This document shows, in pieces, positions 16,712 to 26,150 of a stretch of DNA of 64,000 nt. Made by a program: the position numbers and the translations under genes. The DNA lies in NCBI GenBank assembly GCA_017525915.1, contig JAFXSC010000018.1:124001-188000 (forward strand). The letters run 5' to 3'. Position 1 is the first letter of the stretch; each line of letters opens with the position of its first letter. Under the pieces are notes generated by a model. It was not told where the DNA came from. It ran no database searches and saw nothing but the letters and a program-made list of their open reading frames with translations. Source of the DNA: Ruminococcus sp. GTDB taxonomy: Bacteria > Bacillota > Clostridia > Oscillospirales > Ruminococcaceae.

Positions 16712-19033
16712 ATGATAATGTGCAGCAAATGTAAGAAGCGTCCGGCGGTGGTATTCATCACCTCGGTGCAGGGCAACGAGAAAAAGAACGAAGGGCTCTG
16801 CCTTTCATGTGCAAGAAAGAACAATATTCCGCAGGTCGCTGAGTATATGGACCGTCTTGGCATAACCGACGAGGAGATAGACCAGCTCTCGGACCAGATG
16901 ATGAGTATGCTTGACGGCGATGCCTTTGAAATGGGCGGAAGCGGTCTCATGCCCGACTTCATATCCAATATGTTCGGCGGTGCAGGCGATGAGAATTCGG
17001 CGATCCCGGACGGCGACCAGCAGAAGCAGCGCCCTGACGGTGCTGATGCCAAGGATAAGCCCGAAAAGAAGGGGCTTTTCGGAAGAAGCAAGGACAAGAA
17101 GCCGAAGGAGCTCAAATTCCTCGGAAGCTACTGCACAAACCTTTCCCAGAAGGCTGCTGACGGTCAGCTCGACCGCATTATCGGCAGAGACAAGGAGATA
17201 GCAAGAGTTATCCAGATACTCTCGCGCCGCACAAAGAACAATCCCTGCCTCATAGGCGAGCCCGGCGTCGGAAAGACTGCCATTGCCGAGGGTATCGCAC
17301 AGCGCATCAACGAAGGCGATGTGCCCTTTAATCTTGCTGACAAGAAGCTTTACCTCCTCGACCTTACCGCTCTCGTTGCTGGAACTCAGTTCCGCGGACA
17401 GTTCGAGAGCCGTGTCAAGGGACTTGTTGACGAGGTAAAGCGCGAGGGAAATATCATACTCTTCATCGACGAGGTGCATAACCTTGTCGGCGCAGGAGAC
17501 TCCGAGGGCTCGATGAACGCCGCAAATATCCTCAAGCCCGCTCTTTCAAGGGGCGAGGTGCAGGTCATCGGTGCTACGACCTTCGGAGAATACAGGAAAT
17601 ACATCGAGAAGGATTCCGCGCTCGAGCGCCGTTTCCAGCCGGTTACGGTCAACGAGCCGACCATTGAGGATACGGTTGACGTTCTTCTCGGTATCAAGAA
17701 ATACTACGAGGACTACCACAAGGTGCATATCTCCGATTATCTCGTAAGGGTATGCGCGGTGCTGTCCGAGAGATATATCACAGACCGCTTCCTCCCCGAC
17801 AAGGCGATTGACCTTCTCGACGAGGGCTGTGCAAGGGCCTGCATACGCTCGCCTGAAATTGCGGAATACGCTAAGCTCACCAAGGAGATAGAAGTCCTTG
17901 AAGGCATGGAAAAGAGCATTTCCGAGCAGACTGAGCCGGATTATCAGGCTCTCGCAGAGGTCAAGGGCAAGCTCATCCACGCCCGTGAGGACGCGGAAAA
18001 ACTGAAGGTCAAGGCTGAGAACGTGCAGGTCGAGGAGGGCGATATCACCAAGGTCGTTGAGCTCTGGACCGGTATACCTGCAAGCAAGATAGCCGAGACC
18101 GAATTCCTCAAGATATCCAAGCTGGAGGGCGCACTGAAAAAGCGTGTTCTCGGTCAGGACGAGGCAGTTGAGACCCTCGCAAGGGCTATAAAGCGCACAA
18201 GGGTACACCTCAACAAGCGCCGCCGTCCGGCATCGTTCATATTCGTGGGCCCCACCGGCGTCGGCAAGACCGAGCTCGTAAAGGCTCTTGCGGAGGAGAT
18301 GTTCGATTCGCCCGAGCCGCTCATAAGGCTCGATATGACGGAATATATGGAAAAGCACTCGGTCGCGAGAATGATAGGCTCGCCTCCCGGCTATGTAGGC
18401 TATGACGAAGCAGGTCAGCTCACCGAAAAGGTGCGCCGCAGACCGTATTCCGTTATACTTTTCGACGAAATAGAAAAGGCTCACCCCGATGTCATGAATA
18501 TTCTCATGCAGATCCTCGACGAAGGCAAGGTCGATGACGCTCACGGCAGAACGGTCAACTTCGAGAATACCATCATCTGCATGACCTCAAATGCCGGCTC
18601 TACCGACAAGAGCGTCGGTGTCGGCTTCAACCGTACAGAGAACGAGATATCCAAGGACAAGGCGATGAAGGGACTGAAGGACTTCCTGCGTCCCGAGTTC
18701 ATCAGCCGTATCGACGAGATAGTTGTGTTCAGGCAGCTCACGAAGGAGAACTTCGCACATATCGCGGCGCTCATGCTCGATGAGATGAAGGAGCCGCTTG
18801 CCGAGAAGAATATCTCGCTCACATACACTGACGAGGCATTGAAGCTCATTGCGGAGAAGTCCTACGGAAAGCCTTACGGTGCCCGTGATATCCGCCGCGT
18901 GATACGTCAGGATATCGAGGATAAGATAGCTGAAATAATCATCGAGAGAGCCTCCGCGGTAAGCACAATCGCTGTATCCGTGGACGGTGAAAGCCTTACC
19001 GTTGAGGGCAAGAAGGAGAATACCACGGAATGA
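16712..19033 (+). CDS. ClpE-like AAA+ unfoldase (Clp protease ATP-binding subunit)
   Basis: A 773-residue Hsp100 protein. The N-terminus carries a four-cysteine zinc finger (Cys4, Cys7, Cys30, Cys33), the feature that separates ClpE from ClpC. A low-complexity acidic/Lys linker follows. The first AAA module has Walker A GEPGVGKT near residue 183 and [12 protein letters not shown]; the second has GPTGVGKT near residue 512, [14 protein letters not shown] and GARDIRR. It would unfold damaged proteins for ClpP, which is not encoded here. AGGAGG lies nine bases before the ATG. No CtsR operator was identified upstream. The stop overlaps the next gene by four bases. ClpC is the alternative name some annotators would use. 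Confidence 0.88.
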   Translation: MIMCSKCKKRPAVVFITSVQGNEKKNEGLCLSCARKNNIPQVAEYMDRLGITDEEIDQLSDQMMSMLDGDAFEMGGSGLMPDFISNMFGGAGDENSAIPDGDQQKQRPDGADAKDKPEKKGLFGRSKDKKPKELKFLGSYCTNLSQKAADGQLDRIIGRDKEIARVIQILSRRTKNNPCLIGEPGVGKTAIAEGIAQRINEGDVPFNLADKKLYLLDLTALVAGTQFRGQFESRVKGLVDEVKREGNIILFIDEVHNLVGAGDSEGSMNAANILKPALSRGEVQVIGATTFGEYRKYIEKDSALERRFQPVTVNEPTIEDTVDVLLGIKKYYEDYHKVHISDYLVRVCAVLSERYITDRFLPDKAIDLLDEGCARACIRSPEIAEYAKLTKEIEVLEGMEKSISEQTEPDYQALAEVKGKLIHAREDAEKLKVKAENVQVEEGDITKVVELWTGIPASKIAETEFLKISKLEGALKKRVLGQDEAVETLARAIKRTRVHLNKRRRPASFIFVGPTGVGKTELVKALAEEMFDSPEPLIRLDMTEYMEKHSVARMIGSPPGYVGYDEAGQLTEKVRRRPYSVILFDEIEKAHPDVMNILMQILDEGKVDDAHGRTVNFENTIICMTSNAGSTDKSVGVGFNRTENEISKDKAMKGLKDFLRPEFISRIDEIVVFRQLTKENFAHIAALMLDEMKEPLAEKNISLTYTDEALKLIAEKSYGKPYGARDIRRVIRQDIEDKIAEIIIERASAVSTIAVSVDGESLTVEGKKENTTE

Positions 19034-19737
19034 TAAAAAGGTTTATCGCGTTCGCTGCGGCTCTGACTGCTGCGTTCACGGCAGCCGGCTGCGGTTCCGG
19101 AAGCGGGAGTTCATCGGATACCACGGCAGAAACGACTGCCGCATCGACTGAGGCTGTCCTTACACGTCCGTCCGATATAGGGCTTTTTACGAGTGAGGGA
19201 CGCTTTGACCAGGATTATGCCGGAGTGCCGGATGCTGAGGAAGGTCCGCTGCTGAAAATAAGCAACACGACCGCAAAAGCCGGAGATATTGCCAATGTCA
19301 CCGTTTCTGTCAGCAATGCTGAAGGAAAGTGGGATGCCTGCGGACTGCACATCGTTTACCCCGAAGTGCTCGAGTGTATCATGAATGAGGATACGGAAAA
19401 CGAGCCGGAGTATGAGGTCGGTGATGCACTGAAGAAGGCTGCGGCGACCGTTGCGGTAAAGTGGAGGAAGAATTTCCCGGAGGATCTGAAAAAGGAGAAC
19501 AAGGGCTCGCTTTTCTTCACGGCTATATGTCCCGAAAACGAGGGAAGGGACGGCGATATCGTGACATTCAGCTTCAGGGTACCGGAGGACGCGGCTGCCG
19601 GCACGGTCTATGAGGTGTATTTCTACTATTCGAGCAACGATCGCACGAAGGATACATTTTCAGGCACTGACGGCGGACTTTCGTTCGAGAAGTATGCCTT
19701 CACGCACTGGACCGGAGGCTCGGTCACAGTTGAGTGA
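19030..19737 (+). CDS. Lipoprotein with cohesin-like domain
   Basis: A 235-residue lipoprotein. The signal peptide ends in the lipobox TAAGC near residue 21, and a Ser/Thr-rich linker follows to about residue 60. The remaining ~160 residues resemble a cohesin/CBM-type jelly-roll: KAGDIANVTVSVSNAEG, LHIVYPEVLEC, GSLFFTAIC, GDIVTFSFRVPEDAAAGTVY and a closing GGSVTVE. In cellulosome-forming ruminococci such domains bind dockerins on secreted enzymes. Here the domain is tethered by lipid rather than by sortase. The fold call is from pattern and not proven. It overlaps the ClpE-like gene by four bases, an odd partner for a surface protein. Confidence 0.65.
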   Translation: MIKRFIAFAAALTAAFTAAGCGSGSGSSSDTTAETTAASTEAVLTRPSDIGLFTSEGRFDQDYAGVPDAEEGPLLKISNTTAKAGDIANVTVSVSNAEGKWDACGLHIVYPEVLECIMNEDTENEPEYEVGDALKKAAATVAVKWRKNFPEDLKKENKGSLFFTAICPENEGRDGDIVTFSFRVPEDAAAGTVYEVYFYYSSNDRTKDTFSGTDGGLSFEKYAFTHWTGGSVTVE

Positions 19738-19777
19738 GTACGGTTGCCATGAGAATAATGGAAACAGAATAAAAAAC

Positions 19778-19815
19778 AGCGCTTCTGTCACATTTCTGAC
19801 AGAAGCGCTTTGAAT
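19778..19815. terminator. Bidirectional terminator between lipoprotein and M23 genes
   Basis: A 13-bp perfect stem (AGCGCTTCTGTCA 19778-19790 with TGACAGAAGCGCT 19797-19809) has a six-base loop. A tracts precede it and T residues follow, serving both convergent genes. Confidence 0.88.
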
Positions 19816-19835
19816 TTGCTCTTTGAAACGGTCCG

Positions 19836-21563
19836 TTACTGTTGACCGTCTTCGTCATCTTGCTTTTTATCGGCAAAGGCGAAGTCTGTTGTATTCAGAT
19901 AGTTCGCAGGATTCTTGCAGACGCCCAGAAGCCTTACCTCAAAATGGCAGTGGTTTCCGGTGGACTGTCCGGTGGTGCCGACAAGTCCTATGAGCTGTCC
20001 GCGGTGTACCTCCTGATCGGCAACTACAAGAACTGCGCTCATATGCGCGTATACGGTCTGGTAGCCGTCCTCATGGGCTATCTGGACCACGTTTCCGTAA
20101 CCGCCGGTATTCCAGCCGGCAGCAATTACCTTTCCGTCAGCGGCAGCGTATATCTCAGTACCGCCCGGTGCTGCGATGTCAAGTCCCTTGTGGTTTCGGT
20201 CGCTCATATACGGATCGCTTACATATCCGCCCTTGACCGGCCAGCCGAACTGTCCCGAGCCGGTAAGTACAGTCGCCGGGCTGTCCGGATGTGCCGCGTA
20301 GGTTCCTATGCCTATCTGTTCAACAACAGGGTCACGGGTAACTCTTGAGTTTATCGTCTTTCGTGAACGCTCGATGCCGTCAACATAGGTTATCTCGTAG
20401 GTGGTATGCTTTTCGCCTGCAACTCCCTTGACCATTACCTGCCTTGCACCGACATTCAGCTCCGAGGTCTCGAATTCAACAGTTTCGTAGTTGAGAAGCG
20501 AGAGGGCTTCGACCTGAATGACGTACTGTATCGGGAGATAGCTCTCGGTCGAGGTGACGAAGAGCATCTGTCCGGGAGATACCGTGTTTTCGAGCGATGG
20601 ATTGAGCTTGCGGAAGTCGTCGATGTCCATATCGTACTTCCGGCATACCGAAACAACGGAATCGCCGCTCTGTGCGATGTAGACCGAACGCTTCTCAACC
20701 GATGAGGTGAGCATTTTCACCGTTTCCTTCTGGTCGAGCAGGCTTTCTGCAAGGTAGATGCCGTGCGCGAATTCGACTGTATCGCGGTAGGAGATATTGG
20801 TCACATTGCCTTCCGCGTGGAAGCTGAGGAGCCTGTTGTCAAGTGCTTCCTCGACCGGAGCTTTGTCCTTGACCGCACCGATGAAATTGCCATTGATGTA
20901 AATACCGTAAGCTTCGGTGAGTTCCTCGTCTGAGGCTTCGAGCATCTTATTGGCGAGCTGGTCGGAGTTGATTATCTGGTCACTGTCGGAAACGATCCTG
21001 AGCGAGAATTTCGGGTCGAAATCGAGATATGTCCTGCTGTCGGAGAGCGATATCCTCTGGCGCACCTCGGATTCGGCTTTGTCGAACTCCGATTCCTCTG
21101 ATATAACGCCGATCTCTCTGCCGTTGAACTGTACGCTTATGCCGTATTCAAGTCCCGAGCCGTAGCGTATCACGCCTATCAGGAAGGCGAATGACGCTAC
21201 CGGGAGCAGATAGTTGAAGGCTGTGTAGCAAATGCCGCCCTCGCCGAAAAAATACGAGCCTATGAAGTGGATGACCGCTTTTGTATAGGTCTGTTTGTCC
21301 TTTTTCCGGGCTTTGCGGACTTCCTTCTGGAGTTCGAGGTTTCTGCGGTGACGGGCACGGATGGATTCCGTGAACTCGCGGAAAAGCCATGCGGCAGCCC
21401 TGCCGAGTCCTCTTATGAGTTCCCACAGCTCGCTGAAAACGAGCTTTACTGCGGTATAGATACCGAGCAGCAGTGCCGCAAAGAATTTGACTGCGGACAG
21501 ACCTGCGCGCATCGAAAGCTCAGTGATGCGTCTGCCTGTCCGTGAGAATATGTTATCTTCCAA
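19836..21563 (-). CDS. M23 metallopeptidase with LysM and G5 domains
   Basis: A 575-residue cell-wall hydrolase. A basic N-terminal cytoplasmic part of about 120 residues contains a hydrophobic helix near 20-45, and a second membrane helix (LLPVASFAFLIGVI) leads outside. Then come a beta-rich region, a LysM motif near residue 300 (IAQSGDSVVSVCRKY, LNPSLENTVSPGQMLFV), a G5-like domain (ARQVMVKGVAGEKHTTYEI) and the peptidase. Zinc ligands are visible in HKGLDIA and HCHFEV. It should cut peptide cross-bridges in murein. The start is TTG at 21563 with a distant GGGAG; an internal ATG (MRAGLSAV) is an alternative. Confidence 0.88.
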   Translation of the reverse strand: MEDNIFSRTGRRITELSMRAGLSAVKFFAALLLGIYTAVKLVFSELWELIRGLGRAAAWLFREFTESIRARHRRNLELQKEVRKARKKDKQTYTKAVIHFIGSYFFGEGGICYTAFNYLLPVASFAFLIGVIRYGSGLEYGISVQFNGREIGVISEESEFDKAESEVRQRISLSDSRTYLDFDPKFSLRIVSDSDQIINSDQLANKMLEASDEELTEAYGIYINGNFIGAVKDKAPVEEALDNRLLSFHAEGNVTNISYRDTVEFAHGIYLAESLLDQKETVKMLTSSVEKRSVYIAQSGDSVVSVCRKYDMDIDDFRKLNPSLENTVSPGQMLFVTSTESYLPIQYVIQVEALSLLNYETVEFETSELNVGARQVMVKGVAGEKHTTYEITYVDGIERSRKTINSRVTRDPVVEQIGIGTYAAHPDSPATVLTGSGQFGWPVKGGYVSDPYMSDRNHKGLDIAAPGGTEIYAAADGKVIAAGWNTGGYGNVVQIAHEDGYQTVYAHMSAVLVVADQEVHRGQLIGLVGTTGQSTGNHCHFEVRLLGVCKNPANYLNTTDFAFADKKQDDEDGQQ

Positions 21564-21625
21564 GGCTGTCTGAGCAGCTCCCTTCTGTATCTTGTGCTTT
21601 CATTCTGATGTTCAATATATACCAT

Positions 21626-21653
21626 ATTATATCAATGGTCTGTGTAAATACAA
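21626..21653 (-). promoter_or_regulatory. Probable promoter of the M23 peptidase gene
   Basis: On the minus strand TTGTAT (21653-21648) and TATAAT (21631-21626) are separated by 16 bases, about 60 bases before the start. Confidence 0.55.
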
Positions 21654-21747
21654 CGATAATTCTGACGAAAAAACATTTTGAGCCGGATTTTTGTAGACCT
21701 GCACAAAAAGTATGATGCCTTGCCCGGCAATATGTATAGCGTTGACC

Positions 21748-22599
21748 TCAGTCTGTGCCGAAAAGTGCCGCGATGTCCTCCGGGAGCTCTGCCCTGACTG
21801 TGACAGCTTCTCCGGTATCCGGCTCTGTGAAGGTCAGCTCTCCGCAGTGCAGTGCCTGACGGCTTATGCGGATGAGACTTCCACCGTACATATCGTCCCC
21901 GGCGAGCGGATGACCGATATGCGCGAAATGGAGACGTATCTGATGAGTACGTCCTGTCTCCGGAATGACCTCTGCAAGGGAATGCTCACCGGTGCAGCGG
22001 ATACGCCTGTAACGGGTGACAGAGGGCTGACCGTCCTCCCTTATGCAGCGGAGGATTATGGACTCGCGCTCCCTTGCTATCGGCGCATCTATCACGCCTT
22101 CCGGCGGTATCGTGCCCTCTGCGGCGGCGTAGTATATCTTCCGGAATCCGCCCTGCAGAAGGCTTGCTGCGTGAGCGTCCTTTGCGATGATGCAGAGCCC
22201 GGAGGTGTCCTTGTCGAGGCGGTTGACAGGGCGGAAGGTCAGTCCCGGGAACTTATGCGCGAAGTGGTTGCCGAGGGTGTCGCCCTGATGCTTTATCGAA
22301 GGGTGTACCGGTATGCCTGCCGGCTTGTTGAATACTACGAGCCGTTCACTCTCGTAGACTATCGGTATGTCCATACCGTCCGAGGGTTCAAGAAGGCTGC
22401 TGTCGGGCAGGCGGAGGACTATCACATCGCCGGGAAGGACGGTATCTATGCTGCGTATGACCTCGCCTCGCCGCGTTATGCCGTTCTCGCAGCGCTTGAG
22501 CTTCGTCAGGAGACGCTTTGATACGCCCTTTTGCCCGACGAGAAAGCTTTGCAGGCTTACGGGAGCGCTGATGTCGGCGGTCAGTATCAGCTCCTTCAA
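21748..22599 (-). CDS. RluD-like 23S rRNA/tRNA pseudouridine synthase
   Basis: A 283-residue RluA-family synthase. Catalytic Asp lies in RPVNRLDKDTSGL. FNKPAGIPVHPS and the C-terminal ETGRTHQIRLHFAHIGHPLAGDDMYGG complete the family signature. The N-terminus resembles an S4-type RNA-binding segment. The substrate base cannot be told from sequence. The start was placed at TTG 22599 because AAGGAGG directly abuts the ATG at 22608 (zero spacing) but is nine bases from the TTG. The first part overlaps the membrane protein gene upstream by about 210 bases in another frame. Confidence 0.9.
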   Translation of the reverse strand: MKELILTADISAPVSLQSFLVGQKGVSKRLLTKLKRCENGITRRGEVIRSIDTVLPGDVIVLRLPDSSLLEPSDGMDIPIVYESERLVVFNKPAGIPVHPSIKHQGDTLGNHFAHKFPGLTFRPVNRLDKDTSGLCIIAKDAHAASLLQGGFRKIYYAAAEGTIPPEGVIDAPIARERESIILRCIREDGQPSVTRYRRIRCTGEHSLAEVIPETGRTHQIRLHFAHIGHPLAGDDMYGGSLIRISRQALHCGELTFTEPDTGEAVTVRAELPEDIAALFGTD

Positions 22600-23356
22600 G
22601 GTACTCATCCTCCTTAATGTATATGTCTATGCTTAGCGCGAAGGCTGTCTTTATACGGGCTATCGCAAAGGGCGTACCGATGACGGTAAGAGCTTCCGGG
22701 AGATATATCAGCATGAGCTTCAGCAGGACGGTCCACCTGCCGCTCATGAACCGCAGGGTGCGTATCACCGCCCTCAGAGCAGTATCCCCCGGGTATCTCG
22801 CAAGCATGAACGGAACAGCTGAAAGGCTCAGCTTTACCGTGAGCCATATCCCGACGGATATGACTGTCAGAACTGCCGCGTGTACCGTCAGGAACATCTC
22901 ACGCGCACCTCCGCCTGCCGTGAACAGTGAATATGCCGTGATGCCGAAGAATACTGCCGGCACGAGCGCAAGCAGTCCGATGAGCTTTGACCACATCAGA
23001 GCGGCAATGCTGCGGCGTATGCGTCCATTTCCGTCAAGCGCCGCAGTCAGCGGCGTATCCGGCGAGCCTTTGCAGACGGCGCAAAGTCTGTAAGCGGTGA
23101 TGTAGGAGAGGGGAGCTGCGGCTGTCCAGCGGACGGCTGTAAATCCTGCTGTTATCAGCGGCGGTATGAAATTGTCCGCGCTGAAAAGCTCAAGCGGCTC
23201 TATTCCGCCGAAATATATCATCATTGTGTAAACGCACGCTTCTGCCGCACGGAAGAAAAGCTCCGCGGCAATGGGCAGAAAGCATACGAGGGCTGTAACG
23301 GTACGTCTGCCCCGGAGAAGTCTGCCGGTATATCTGATAAGCTCCAGTACGTTCAT
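22388..23356 (-). CDS. Polytopic membrane protein with read-through tail into rluD-like gene
   Basis: A 322-residue protein from ATG 23356, which has GGGAGG seven bases upstream. The first ~250 residues contain about five or six hydrophobic helices (for example VTALVCFLPIAAELFF, LIGLLALVPAVFFGITAY, LTVISVGIWLTVKLSLSA) and an amphipathic region SGRWTVLLKLMLIYLPEAL. The pattern recalls DUF975-type integral membrane proteins, but I do not recognise the family firmly. The last ~70 residues are Arg/Pro-rich, lie wholly over the start of the rluD-like gene and look like translation past a lost stop. It is 75 bases downstream of the phosphatase gene and likely shares its transcript. Confidence 0.65.
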   Translation of the reverse strand: MNVLELIRYTGRLLRGRRTVTALVCFLPIAAELFFRAAEACVYTMMIYFGGIEPLELFSADNFIPPLITAGFTAVRWTAAAPLSYITAYRLCAVCKGSPDTPLTAALDGNGRIRRSIAALMWSKLIGLLALVPAVFFGITAYSLFTAGGGAREMFLTVHAAVLTVISVGIWLTVKLSLSAVPFMLARYPGDTALRAVIRTLRFMSGRWTVLLKLMLIYLPEALTVIGTPFAIARIKTAFALSIDIYIKEDEYLEGADTDRRHQRSRKPAKLSRRAKGRIKASPDEAQALRERHNAARRGHTQHRYRPSRRCDSPPPARQQPS

Positions 23357-23431
23357 ATTTCCGCCTCCCTGCGGAGGTATTATGTGCCGGAGCAAGGAAA
23401 ATATTCCGGGACCGAGCCTTTAAGTCAGCGT

Positions 23432-24079
23432 TCAGAAATCCTCGTCGTCGTCTGGTTCACCTATGCGGTCGTAGGGACAGTAGCCGATTATCTCGACAGC
23501 CTGCGAATTAAGCCACATCTGAGCCGTTGCGAGGACATCAAAGCCGCCGCCTGCCTCTGCGGTTATCTGCGACGGCGGATATTTCGGGAGTCCGAAGCAG
23601 CTCAGCATATTCGAAAGCACTCCGCCGTGGGTTATCAAGGCGCAGTGGGTGAGCCCTTCGTTCATCATGTCCGTGATTATGTTGTGGAGAGCCTTGTAGG
23701 TGCGTGCGGTGAGCTCCTCGATGCTCTCACCCTTCGGCGGACGGACGTCCTTGCCACCGCGGAGCCATTCGTTGTAGTCCTTCCGCTTTGCAAGCTCGTC
23801 GATGCTCTTGTTCTCGAATTCGCCGAAATTCAGTTCGCGGAGGTCGTCCACCACGCACTGTTCAGTATAGGGGAAAAGTATGTCCGCTGTTTCGGTGCAT
23901 CTCCTGAGCGGTGAGGTGTAGACCCTGTGAACAGCCGGGTAGATGAACTCGTCTGCTTTTGCTGCAAGGTCGGCTGCGCCCTTGGGTGAGAGGGGGATAT
24001 CGGTCGTACCGATGTAGAGACCCTTGTCGTTTGCCTCGGTCATGCCGTGGCGGATAATGCTTATACGATAACCTTTCAT
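23432..24079 (-). CDS. Histidine phosphatase family protein (phosphoglycerate mutase-like)
   Basis: A 215-residue protein. The phosphohistidine motif is RHGMTEAND near the N-terminus, the second catalytic His is in LITHGGVLS, and the arginine pocket is in YTSPLRRCTETA. This branch covers cobalamin-pathway CobC, acid phosphatases and small-molecule phosphatases; the substrate cannot be assigned. ATG 24079 was chosen because AGGAGG lies seven bases upstream. It is the first gene of a three-gene minus-strand run with the membrane protein and the rluD-like gene. Confidence 0.88.
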   Translation of the reverse strand: MKGYRISIIRHGMTEANDKGLYIGTTDIPLSPKGAADLAAKADEFIYPAVHRVYTSPLRRCTETADILFPYTEQCVVDDLRELNFGEFENKSIDELAKRKDYNEWLRGGKDVRPPKGESIEELTARTYKALHNIITDMMNEGLTHCALITHGGVLSNMLSCFGLPKYPPSQITAEAGGGFDVLATAQMWLNSQAVEIIGYCPYDRIGEPDDDEDF

Positions 24080-24188
24080 TAAAAATCCTCCTGAAAAAAT
24101 GCACAAAAAATGGAACTGTTTTTTGAACTTTTAGTAATTCTTACAAAAATCCACTGAAATCTGACAAATTCTTCGATAAATAATCATC

Positions 24189-24217
24189 TTTACAAATTAT
24201 ACACTTTGTATTATAAT
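24189..24217 (+). promoter_or_regulatory. Promoter of the XRE regulator gene
   Basis: TTTACA (24189-24194) and TATAAT (24212-24217) are separated by 17 bases, about 50 bases before the start. Confidence 0.7.
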
Positions 24218-24265
24218 AGAAATATATAATATTGCTTAATATTCCGGTCACAGGAGGATATATAT

Positions 24266-24982
24266 ATGAATTCCGATTTCGCAAGAATAATCACACTCCA
24301 GAGAAAGGAGCGCCATATCAGCCAGAAGCAGGCTGCAACAGACCTCGGTATCTCTCAGGCACTTCTCTCACATTACGAAAAGGGTATCCGTGAGTGCGGT
24401 CTTAATTTCCTTGTGAAGATTGCCGATTACTATAATGTATCCTGCGATTACCTGCTCGGACGTACTCCTGAGCCGGAGGGCAAGACCATCACCATTGAGG
24501 ATATCCCCGATGATGACGGAAATAACAACCTCAAAATGCCTTCGCCTGAGATCATAAACTTCAACCGAAGGATCATCAACAACTCGATAAGCCTCCTGTT
24601 CAGCCTTTCACAGAAAGCCAACAGTATCACGCTCATCAAGGAGGTATCTTCTTACCTCATGCTGTCGGTATACAAGCTGTTCAGGATAGTGTACAACGCT
24701 AACCCACATAACGACCAGAAGCTTTTCCGTATCCCGAAGGTCATTGCCAATGACAGCGCCAACGCGATGGTATCCATGAGCGAGGCGAATATCAAGGCGG
24801 CTTCGAGCGGCATAGCTCTTGACGGAAATGACTGCGTTGACAATTTTGACACACTTTACCTTACGACAGCGACACTTCAGAAAGACTATGCACAGTATTC
24901 GTCCTCACTGCTCAACCTCATAAAACGAAGCGAGGAGAGCATTTCGCGGACCCGTGCGAAGTATCGCAGCGACGGCAGATGA
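24266..24982 (+). CDS. XRE-family helix-turn-helix regulator
   Basis: A 238-residue protein. Residues 5-65 form a lambda-repressor-like HTH: LQRKERHISQKQAATDLGIS, ALLSHYEKGIRE, and the usual YYNVSCDYLLGRTPEP closing helix. The remaining ~160 residues are mostly helical and do not match a domain I know. It has no protease or membrane segment. AGGAGG precedes ATG 24266 at good spacing. It stands alone between a divergent phosphatase operon and a LysR gene, so it may act on its own promoter or at a distance; targets are unknown. Confidence 0.85.
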   Translation: MNSDFARIITLQRKERHISQKQAATDLGISQALLSHYEKGIRECGLNFLVKIADYYNVSCDYLLGRTPEPEGKTITIEDIPDDDGNNNLKMPSPEIINFNRRIINNSISLLFSLSQKANSITLIKEVSSYLMLSVYKLFRIVYNANPHNDQKLFRIPKVIANDSANAMVSMSEANIKAASSGIALDGNDCVDNFDTLYLTTATLQKDYAQYSSSLLNLIKRSEESISRTRAKYRSDGR

Positions 24983-25021
24983 CAGCAGAGCCTTAACTAT
25001 TATAACACTTTTTGAGACAAA

Positions 25022-25046
25022 TGAAAAGAGCTTTTTCAAGTTTTTT
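25022..25046 (+). terminator. Weak terminator after the XRE gene
   Basis: TGAAAA (25022-25027) and TTTTCA (25033-25038) form a short stem around GAGCT, followed by a run of six T (25041-25046). The stem is A+T-rich and weak. Confidence 0.4.
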
Positions 25047-25164
25047 GGAATATCTTTTCTGAGCGACAGAACAATTTCTGAATGCTCCGGTGACCGCAGC
25101 GCAATGCTGCACGGACGGCAGACGGCTGTCCGGAGGATGGAATTTTTTTGACAGGGGTAAAAAT

Positions 25165-26100
25165 ATGAAATTACAGCAGCTTGAGTATGTTATTGCCATT
25201 GCACAGGAGGGAAGCATCACCCGTGCGGCAAAGAAGCTTTTTCAGGCTCAGCCCAACATCAGCATCGCGCTGAAGGAGCTTGAGGAACAGCTTGGCATAC
25301 AGATATTCAACCGTACACCGAGCGGTATGGTGCTCACTCCCGAAGGTGAGGAGTTCCTTGCCCGTGCGAGGGGTATAATCGAAGACGTAAACGGACTCGA
25401 AAAGGATTTCAAGGAGCGGTCCAACCGCAGCACGGTACTGAAAATAGAGTCCTCCAGAACAGCATATCCTGCCGCGGCACTTGCGTATGTTATGAATTCC
25501 TTCCCGACCGACGACGGGGATATCACCTTTCATCTCCTTGAAACGAGTATGCCGAAGGTGCTTGAGGACGTTTCAAACGGCAAATGCGATGTCGGAGTTG
25601 TGCGTATACCTGCGAGCTATGCCGAAATGGTGCTTGAAAGAGTTCAGTCGAAGGCTCTTGTTACCAAGTCCGTAAAGGAGTATACCCTTTCGCTTATCAT
25701 GAGGGAGGATCACCCTCTCGCAAAGTATGATGACGTGCCGTTTGAACTGCTGAAGGATTACCCCGAGGTGCTCTACGGCGACGGCGAACCGGATATTTCC
25801 CGCCGTGCTTCGATTAACCAGAGCTTCGATGTGGACAGCAGCGGCAAAAAGTTCTATATCCACGACAGAGGCAATCAGCTCACGGTATTGTACAACGTAT
25901 GCAATGCGTATATGTGGGCTTCGCCTATGCCTAAATGGCTCGTTGAAAGAGTGGGGCTCGTCGTGAAGAAGTGTTCCTATGCCCATAACCTCAACAAGGA
26001 TATCATTATCTACCGCAGAAATCAGGAGGCTAATCCGCTCGTAAAGGCGTGCGTGGACGCATTCGTGAAGTTTGCGAATATGTCGGACGATTTGGGCTGA
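25165..26100 (+). CDS. LysR-family transcriptional regulator
   Basis: A 311-residue regulator. The N-terminal winged HTH is typical (QQLEYVIAIAQEGSITRAAK, KLFQAQPNISIALKELEEQLG, LTPEGEEFLARA), and the C-terminal part has the periplasmic-binding-type effector domain. ATG 25165 was preferred over the upstream ATG at 25090, because the family begins MKLQQLEYV and an AGGGG site is placed before it. LysR proteins usually act on a divergent neighbour, but the upstream gene here points the same way, so its target is not evident. Its stop is directly followed by the threonine T-box promoter. Confidence 0.9.
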   Translation: MKLQQLEYVIAIAQEGSITRAAKKLFQAQPNISIALKELEEQLGIQIFNRTPSGMVLTPEGEEFLARARGIIEDVNGLEKDFKERSNRSTVLKIESSRTAYPAAALAYVMNSFPTDDGDITFHLLETSMPKVLEDVSNGKCDVGVVRIPASYAEMVLERVQSKALVTKSVKEYTLSLIMREDHPLAKYDDVPFELLKDYPEVLYGDGEPDISRRASINQSFDVDSSGKKFYIHDRGNQLTVLYNVCNAYMWASPMPKWLVERVGLVVKKCSYAHNLNKDIIIYRRNQEANPLVKACVDAFVKFANMSDDLG

Positions 26101-26115
26101 ATTGACTTTTTACTC

Positions 26116-26144
26116 TTGACAAAGCCTGCAAAGTGTGATATATT
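26116..26144 (+). promoter_or_regulatory. Promoter of the threonine T-box transcript
   Basis: TTGACA (26116-26121) and TATATT (26139-26144) are separated by 17 bases. It starts only 15 bases after the lysR stop and drives the leader below. Confidence 0.8.
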
Positions 26145-26150
26145 AGTATT

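Noticed and set aside
21712-22521. 269-codon open frame antisense to the rluD-like gene
   Set aside because: The opposite strand encodes a complete pseudouridine synthase with its catalytic Asp; no ribosome-binding site supports the antisense frame.
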